Assembly: GCA_032821775.1 (NCBI GenBank)
Contig: JAVLRN010000053.1
Coordinates: 1 to 23,426, forward strand
DNA: 23,426 nt
Reading direction: 5' to 3'
Origin: Sanguinoderma infundibulare
Taxonomy: Eukaryota; Basidiomycota; Agaricomycetes; Polyporales; Polyporaceae
In this document: piece by piece, positions 18,360 through 23,426 of the stretch
Layout of the letters: each line of letters begins with the position of its first letter
Numbering within the stretch: position 1 is the first letter of the stretch
Program-made: the position numbers and the translations under genes
The notes under the pieces: model-generated
Told to the model about the DNA's origin: nothing
What the model saw: only the letters and a program-made list of their open reading frames with translations
Databases searched by the model: none

Positions 18360-18443
18360 AATAAGGTTGCTTAACGATTTAAGTATATATTTATATTATA
18401 TAATAAACATATAAATATATTAGTGAGTTCACTACTCCTTTAT
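18360..18443 (+). pseudogene. Degenerate tRNA-like element, perhaps Tyr
   Basis: Contains a plausible D-arm (GCTTAACGATTTAAG), a T-arm-like GAGTTCACTACTC, and ends that can pair over four to seven bases (AATAAGG or AAGG with CTTTATT or CCTT). The middle is dominated by a 12-bp A/T hairpin at 18385-18420. If folded as a long-variable-arm tRNA the anticodon would be ATA, one base from the GTA of tRNA-Tyr. The pairing is too poor to call a working tRNA. Confidence 0.3.
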
Positions 18444-18678
18444 TTTTTAATATTTTATATTTACCTTATGAAGTTTTATTTTTAAGATGTAACTTAGAAT
18501 GCCTTTAATTTATTAAATTCTTATTGTTAAATTAAGTAATGATTTTTTAATCATGATTGTCTTCATAGACAAGGTATTAAACATATTAATATACTATAAA
18601 TTACATTATATTTATAAAATATAGTAAGCATAACTATACTAAGTTCAAATTAAAAAAAATAGATTAGTTAATAACAAT

Positions 18679-21600
18679 ATGTTCGCAATTTTTAATACAA
18701 TTTTTAACGATGCTCCACAACCTTGGCAAATAGGATTCCAAGACAGTGCAGCTCCAGGTTTTACAGGAATAGTAGAATTACACAATACTATTTTCTTCTA
18801 TTTAGTAGTGATATGTGTAAGTGTATTTTGGGTATTAGGATCTATAATATATTACTTTAATAGTAATAATTCACCTATTGTACATAAATATCTTAACCAT
18901 GGTATAGTTGTGCCTATTCAAAAGTGTTTTAAATTTAAATTTAATAATATTTCTTTAAATAATAAACCATATATTAGGTTTTATAGTACTTCACCTAATA
19001 GTTCTTCTAATGATCCTAATAGTTCTTCTAAATATATTACTAATAGTATAAAATTGTATGAAGATGCCTATTTAATGAGAAAATCAATTATTAAAGAAAA
19101 TAAAAGTAAATCAGGAATATATAAATGAACTAATAAATTGACAAATGATATATATATTGGACAATCGAAGGATTTATCAAAAAGATTTATAAAATATTTT
19201 AATCTTAGTTATTTAATAGATAGAAATAGTCTTATAATAAGTAGAGTTTTAATCAAATATGGTTACTCTAACTTTTCATTAGAGATATTAGAATATTGCA
19301 ATGAAACTGATTTACTAATCAGAGAACAGTATTATTTTGATAAGTTAAATCCTAAATATAATATATTAAAAGTCGCAGGTAGTTCTTTAAATTATAATCA
19401 TACAGAAGAAACTAAAGCAAAAATTAGTAAATCTTTGAAAGGAGTTTATGTAAAGGAAAAATCACCTTTATTTGGAAAACTCCATACAGAAGAAACTAAA
19501 GCCCTTATGAGTTTAAAAAAATCTAAAGTAAATAATCCTTTATTTGGTAAAGTTCACTCTGAAAAAACTAAAGAATTAATGAGACAAAAAGCTTTAGGTA
19601 GAAAACATTCTGATGAAACATTATTAAAAATGAGTATTGCTAAAGGTTCTTTTGTTTATATTTATGAAAAATTTGAGTCAGAAGGGTTTAAATTAATAGG
19701 TAGCTTTGTTTCAATTAGAAGGGCTGCTAAATTTTTAGGAATAAGTGGTTCTACTGTAAAAAAATATGTAAATTCAGGAGAAATATTTAAAGATAGATAT
19801 AAATTTTCATCTAAATAAATTTAAAAAAACTATGAATAAATTTTCACTGTATGCTGGAAACTCCTAAAGCCTTAGGTACTATATAATTTTAATAATTTTA
19901 TCAGTTAGAAGCCTAAAGGATGTAACAATGGACAATCAGCAGGAAACCTAATTGTATACAAATTAGGATCCCCAGAGACTATACGTGAAACTCCTTAAAA
20001 AAAATAATTAAATTAGTTCAAAGGATGAAGATATAGTCCAGCCATTATTTAAAGATAATGGGTTTGTTGACATTAATAGAATTAATTTGGACAATTACAC
20101 CAGCCTTAATTTTAATTGCTATCGCATTTCCTTCATTTAGATTATTATATTTATTAGATGAAGTAATTTCACCAACAGTAACTATTAAAGTAGTAGGTTT
20201 CTTTTTAGGTGGCCTCAAATTATATATATTAAATAAAATGAAAGACACCATTTTAAATGGTCAAAAAAATAATATGTCTTTAAATACTATCAAATATAAA
20301 AATAGATTTAATATAAAATTTAGATTATGTTCTTCTCGCCCTCGGGTCTTTTCTCATTCTTTAAGTTCTCTTCAAAATCAACAAAGGTATTATCACATAA
20401 GTAATATAAGAGCTATTAATAGAATAGGACCACATAATGAAGATGTTTTATCTGTTATTATAGGATCTCTATTAGGTGATGCTTATGGAAATAAAAGATC
20501 TGGAGAAGGTGTTAGAATATGTTATAGACAAAGTATTCGACATAAAGAATATTTATTCTGGTTATATACTTTTTTTTATAATAGAGGTTATACAAGTAAT
20601 CTTCAACCTAGACAATATACAAGAACGATTCAGAGTAAGGAAGGTAAAGTATTTTATGGTTTTGAATTTAATACCTTTACCTTTAGAAGTTTTAGTTGGA
20701 TACATAAGATGTTTTATAACAATGGCAGAAAAGTAGTACCCTTAAATATCTATGAATATTTAACACCATTAGCTTTAGCAGTGTGGATAATGGATGATGG
20801 TGGTTGGGCTAATTATGGTATCAGAATTGCTACTAATAGTTTTGAACTTAAAGAAGTTGAATTATTAAATGATGTCATTAAATCTAAGTATAATTTAGAA
20901 ACAACTATTCAAAATATATGGATTAAAAACCAATATTCTATATATATTAAAAAACAATCTGTAAATAATTTAAGAAATATAGTTGGCCCATATGTACACT
21001 CTAGTATGTTATATAAACTAGGTGTTGATAATACATATTCAAGTTCTTTCAACCCACACACATATATATAATAGTCGTGAGAGGTAATATCTAATTATCT
21101 TTCTAAGAATTTGACAGGATTCTTAAAGGTTTTTGCCTTTGGCGATGCAAGTGAAAACAGTTAAAATACTATCTTTAACAATACCGGATATAGTACAAGA
21201 CTGTCAGTAAGTGGTTTATTTTTTTTCACTTATTGCAACAGACTGGGTCACTTGTGGGTGATATAATATTTATTATATTGCTTAATGTACAGTCGACATA
21301 AATTATTATTTTTATAATTGCACCAATGGTATTGGTCATATGAATATAGTGATTATATTAATGTTAGTGGTGAATCAATAGAATTTGATTCATATATGAT
21401 ACCAGATTCTGATTTAGAATTAGGTCAATTTAGATTATTAGATGTTGATAATAAAGTAGTTATCCCTACTGATACACATATTAGATTAATTGTTACTGGA
21501 GCTGATGTTATACATTCATTTGCTGTACCATCTTTTGGTTTAAAAATTGATGCTGTACCTGGTAGATTAAATCAAACTTCTATGTTAGCTGAAAGAACTG

Positions 21601-21713
21601 GAACTTTCTACGGTCAATGTTCTGAAATTTGCGGTGTGTACCATGGTTTCATGCCAATAGCAATAGAAGCAGTATCAATTCAAGATTACTTAGCATGGAT
21701 AGATGCAACTTAA
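18679..21713 (+). CDS. cox2: Cytochrome c oxidase subunit 2, two introns
   Basis: Subunit II of Complex IV, which carries the CuA centre that takes electrons from cytochrome c on the intermembrane side. Exons: 18679-18903, 20070-20198 and 21321-21713; together 248 residues, normal length, no frame damage. Two membrane segments ([21 protein letters not shown] and [19 protein letters not shown]) precede the cupredoxin domain. The CuA ligands are visible in the last exon: the His of [12 protein letters not shown], and C, E, C, H and M in [15 protein letters not shown]. Joins restore LNHG-TLIELIW and [15 protein letters not shown]. Both introns are in phase 0 after GGT. The start ATG 18679 gives the typical [14 protein letters not shown] beginning. 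The stop is TAA. Confidence 0.98.
18904..19818 (+). CDS. GIY-YIG homing endonuclease with NUMOD repeats
   Basis: A 304-residue frame continuing from cox2 exon 1, intact when TGA 19126-19128 is read as Trp, as the mold mitochondrial code does; with the standard code it would be split in two just inside the catalytic motif. The GIY-YIG motif is SGIYKWTN then DIYIGQS at about 19111-19158, followed by SKRF and the conserved Glu in [14 protein letters not shown] (about 19321-19362). Three NUMOD3-like repeats ([34 protein letters not shown]) come next, and a C-terminal NUMOD1 helix-turn-helix ([20 protein letters not shown]). The linker contains RFYSTS. The enzyme would cleave intronless cox2. This is the only GIY-YIG ORF in the window. 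Confidence 0.93.
18904..20069 (+). mobile_element. cox2 intron 1, group I
   Basis: Inserted after CATGGT in NHG-TLIEL. The ORF comes first, then the core at 19853-20069. The stretch 19853-19948 is almost identical to the nad5 intron 4 core. P7 strands are AGAGACTATACGTGAAAC (about 19974-19991) and GAAGATATAGTCCAGCC (about 20026-20042), followed by a P9 hairpin CCATTAT/ATAATGG. A candidate guide CTATG near 19830 pairs with exon CATGG, but would place A rather than G opposite the splice-site U. The intron ends in G at 20069. Confidence 0.9.
20199..21071 (+). CDS. LAGLIDADG homing endonuclease, intact, fused to cox2 exon 2
   Basis: A 290-residue uninterrupted frame continuing from exon 2. After a basic linker of about 70 residues ending QRYYHIS, the domain has [20 protein letters not shown] (first motif, about 20425-20484) and [17 protein letters not shown] (second motif, about 20770-20820), both with catalytic Asp. 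The ending [15 protein letters not shown] is typical. It is the close relative of the nad5 intron 1 ORF. A second frame at 20476-20736 inside it has no family similarity. Confidence 0.93.
   Translation, partial: FFLGGLKLYILNKMKDTILNGQKNNMSLNTIKYKNRFNIKFRLCSSRPRVFSHSLSSLQNQQRYYHISNIRAINRIGPHNEDVLSVIIGSLLGDAYGNKRSGEGVRICYRQSIRHKEYLFWLYTFFYNRGYTSNLQPRQYTRTIQSKEGKVFYGFEFNTFTFRSFSWIHKMFYNNGRKVVPLNIYEYLTPLALAVWIMDDGGWANYGIRIATNSFELKEVELLNDVIKSKYNLETTIQNIWIKNQYSIYIKKQSVNNLRNIVGPYVHSSMLYKLGVDNTYSSSFNPHTYI
20199..21320 (+). mobile_element. cox2 intron 2, group I
   Basis: Inserted after GTAGGT in KVVG-HQWYW, just before the start of the cupredoxin domain. A guide GGCCTC at about 20211-20216 gives four pairs with exon AGGT including U-G. 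The core lies downstream of the ORF, with a P7 3' strand GGATATAGTACAAGACTGTC at about 21187-21206. The type resembles nad5 intron 1 rather than the GCTGGAAAC cores. The intron ends in G at 21320. Confidence 0.88.
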
Positions 21714-22168
21714 TCTAATAAATTAATCTAATTTTAATTTAAATATTTTTATAAAGTATTTAATTATATTTTTATATTTATATTTATTAGTATAATTATA
21801 ATGCAAATATAATTTTATGTTTATCCCCATACACTGTATACCACCTATTTTTAACCTTACTTCTATTATTTTACATTAAGTAATAATGAGAATAATTTTA
21901 TTCCTTGGGCTAATTCTTTTTTTTTCTTTATGATTGAAAAAAAAGTGGATTTATGCTTAACGATATGTTTAATTATTTACCTAACAATACACCACTTAAA
22001 TGATTCATTTCAAATAATTGTAGTTATCTTCTAGTTGCTCCAAAGGAGTAACTTCTTATACAAAAGGTTACTTTCAAGCAGATAAGTTTATTTCACATTC
22101 TAATTTAATTTCTAGCATCTTATAATGTCAATATCTTAGGACAGTACTCAAAAGAGGTTTTTAAAAAA
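21714..22168 (+). other. AT-rich spacer between cox2 and tRNA-Arg(CCU)
   Basis: No supported gene. There is a hairpin GTTGCTCC/GGAGTAAC at 22034-22052 with one T-T mismatch, and a 24-codon frame (21886-21960, using TGA as Trp) that looks membrane-like but has no family match I know. Confidence 0.5.
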
Positions 22169-22239
22169 ATTCTCTTAGTTTAATGGCAGAATAACATTTT
22201 CCTAAAATGTCAATTTTGATTCGATTCCAAAAGAGAATG
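22169..22239 (+). tRNA. trnR: tRNA-Arg(CCU)
   Basis: Acceptor ATTCTCT/AGAGAAT is perfect, D-stem GTTT/GAAT with two G-U, anticodon stem ACATT/AATGT perfect with loop TTCCTAA and anticodon CCT at 22201-22203, T-stem TTTGA/CCAAA around TTCGATT with one A-C mismatch. Reads AGG, a rare codon here. It is a second Arg tRNA besides the UCG one. Confidence 0.85.
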
Positions 22240-22262
22240 AGAATATAACCATTAAAAAAAAA

Positions 22263-22314
22263 ACTAATTCGTTACAATGTAAAAAAATAAATAAAAAAAA
22301 ACTAATTCGTTACA
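22263..22314 (+). repeat. Direct repeat ACTAATTCGTTACA, two copies
   Basis: Copies at 22263-22276 and 22301-22314, each preceded by eight or more A's. The repeat lies right after tRNA-Arg(CCU). Confidence 0.85.
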
Positions 22315-22343
22315 GTAAAAAATAAACAAAGTGTTAAATTATA

Positions 22344-22363
22344 AAAGTAAGTATACTTACTTT
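22344..22363. repeat. Perfect 20-base palindrome
   Basis: AAAGTAAGTATACTTACTTT is its own reverse complement. GTGTTA (22331) and TAACAC (about 22389) around it can extend the stem after an A/T-rich bulge. Possible processing or replication-linked structure; no direct evidence of function. Confidence 0.8.
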
Positions 22364-22419
22364 ACTAAAAAAAAGATCTTATAAATTATAACACTAAAAG
22401 AAGTATTTTTTAATATTAT

Positions 22420-22492
22420 AAAGCTGATTATAAATTAATTTTTATTAAGTAATTTTCAAATGTATTATTTAATATAAATAAAAGCTGATTAT
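22420..22492 (+). repeat. Direct repeat AAAGCTGATTAT, two copies
   Basis: Copies at 22420-22431 and 22481-22492. The second continues into TAGCTTAACAC, so it also forms a small inverted repeat AAGCT/AGCTT. The stretch 22240-22688 otherwise contains only A/T-rich sequence and no gene. Confidence 0.75.
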
Positions 22493-22620
22493 TAGCTTAA
22501 CACTTTATTTATATTTAATTTTTTTAAATTATAAACATTATATTTTCTATAAATTATTTCTTAAAATAATAAATAGGTAAAACGTATGTATATTATATAA
22601 ATATAATGGATAAATAAAGT

Positions 22621-22640
22621 AGCTATTTTTAAAAATAGCT
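22621..22640. repeat. Perfect 20-base palindrome upstream of rps3
   Basis: AGCTATTTTTAAAAATAGCT is self-complementary and lies 48 bases before the rps3 start codon. It could fold in the rps3 leader RNA. Confidence 0.8.
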
Positions 22641-22688
22641 CGTTATGGAAAGTAAAAATAAAATAATAAAATAAATAAATCGTTCAAT

Positions 22689-23426
22689 ATGGAAAATAAC
22701 CAATTTATCTTACCGATTAATAATCAATATTCTTATATAGATTTACCTACACTTAACTCAAATAATTATAAAACACCAATTTTAAAAAGAAAAAGTATAG
22801 ATAAATCAGCAATTTTAGAAATAGTTAAATATAATAATCAATTAATTAAAGATAATCAAAAAAAAGAAGAATTAATTTTAAAAGGTAAAAAAATAATAAT
22901 TAAAGAAATAAATCCTATTTCTCAAAAATCAACTTATTATGAAAAAATAGATATGTTAACTTACACTCCAAAAAAAAAAAAAGATGATGAATTACAAACT
23001 GTTAATCAAAATTATTTAAAATCTTTTAGTAATTTAAATATATCTTTAGCTCAGACTAAAAATACTTTTTATGAATTTAATTCTAAAACTTTAAATTCAA
23101 AAATATTAAATCAAAATGTAAATAAAATCTTAGAATATTCTTTCTTTGAAATGAATAGTGTAATAAGTACACCTTATTTTTTAATAACACCTAAAAATAT
23201 TATTATTAATTTATTTTATTTTTGTGTTAATAAAGAACTTAGTGAAGAAAACTTTTTATTAAGAAAAAAAAATATCGTTAAATTAGAAGGTTTAAGTTAT
23301 AAATTAAGTAATTATTTTAAAAAACCCGTAAAGTTAGATTTAACTCGATTATATTCAATTAGTCATAATAGTCAAATTTTAATTCATGTTTTAGGTAAAT
23401 TAAGTTTATTTAGAAGTAATTCTTTT
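22689..23426 (+). CDS. rps3: Mitochondrial ribosomal protein S3, 5' part
   Basis: Open from ATG 22689 to the window edge, 246 codons without a stop. The N-terminal 130 residues are Lys- and Asn-rich and poorly conserved, as in fungal mitochondrial S3 proteins. The recognisable part starts near 23150: VISTPYFLITPKNIIINLFY, then FLLRKKNIVKLEGLSYKLS, and KKPVKLDLTRLYSISHNSQI, the family's conserved EL-RLYYPYLDS-like segment. The protein belongs to the mitoribosome small subunit. No indel is seen. It stands free, not inside an rnl intron as in many ascomycetes, which fits a basidiomycete. The preceding tRNA is 449 bases away. The C-terminus lies outside the window. Confidence 0.85.
   Translation, partial: MENNQFILPINNQYSYIDLPTLNSNNYKTPILKRKSIDKSAILEIVKYNNQLIKDNQKKEELILKGKKIIIKEINPISQKSTYYEKIDMLTYTPKKKKDDELQTVNQNYLKSFSNLNISLAQTKNTFYEFNSKTLNSKILNQNVNKILEYSFFEMNSVISTPYFLITPKNIIINLFYFCVNKELSEENFLLRKKNIVKLEGLSYKLSNYFKKPVKLDLTRLYSISHNSQILIHVLGKLSLFRSNSF

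Noticed and set aside
20476..20736. Alternative + strand frame inside the cox2 intron 2 endonuclease
   Set aside because: Out-of-frame shadow of an intact LAGLIDADG gene with both catalytic motifs.
21886..21960. A 24-codon membrane-like frame after cox2
   Set aside because: Too short, needs TGA as Trp, and does not match atp8 or any small mitochondrial protein I know.
1..23426. CRISPR array, bacterial-type operators or riboswitches
   Set aside because: No regularly spaced repeats were seen. The short repeats found are two- or three-copy mitochondrial spacer repeats.

Overview
The window is part of a fungal mitochondrial genome, most likely a filamentous basidiomycete (Agaricomycetes). Moderate confidence for the class, high for fungal mtDNA. 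The evidence is strong A+T richness, every recognised gene on the + strand, respiratory-chain genes with fungal-type sequences (cox3, nad4L, nad5, cox2), both mitochondrial rRNAs, a mitochondrial rps3, tRNAs read with the mold mitochondrial code (TGA = Trp is needed inside intron ORFs), and ten group I introns (the first partial) carrying homing-endonuclease genes (HEGs).

Layout, left to right: the 3' end of rnl (1 to about 3275), whose peptidyl-transferase exons of 51 and 83 nt are separated by three introns with decayed LAGLIDADG ORFs; cox3 (3856-6222, one intron); nad4L (6485-6752); nad5 (6752-13541, four introns), overlapping nad4L by one base; an unnamed, interrupted membrane-protein-like ORF (13516 to about 14215); rns (about 14838-17885, one intron); tRNA-Val(UAC), tRNA-Leu(UAG), tRNA-Arg(UCG) and a degenerate tRNA-like element; cox2 (18679-21713, two introns); tRNA-Arg(CCU); a repeat- and palindrome-rich spacer; and the 5' part of rps3 (22689 to the right edge).

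The conserved genes encode parts of Complex I (nad4L, nad5), Complex IV (cox2, cox3) and the mitoribosome (rnl, rns, rps3). More than half of the window is mobile intron sequence. Several introns are related to each other across genes: the cox2 first intron and nad5 fourth intron have cores identical at 95 of 96 positions but carry different endonucleases, and the nad5 second intron and rns intron share a core and an I-OnuI-like endonuclease while differing at the base that pairs with the target exon.

A data-quality warning: cox3, nad4L and the start of nad5 contain seven apparent single-base indels, mostly in short homopolymers. Because these genes are essential, consensus errors are more likely than real gene loss. 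Indels appear concentrated in about 1-7 kb, while cox2, the last nad5 exon and the rns intron ORF are clean. Broken HEGs in the left part therefore cannot be called pseudogenes with certainty. In-frame stop codons in the nad5 intron 2 and 3 ORFs and in the unnamed ORF are a different kind of lesion and look more like real decay.
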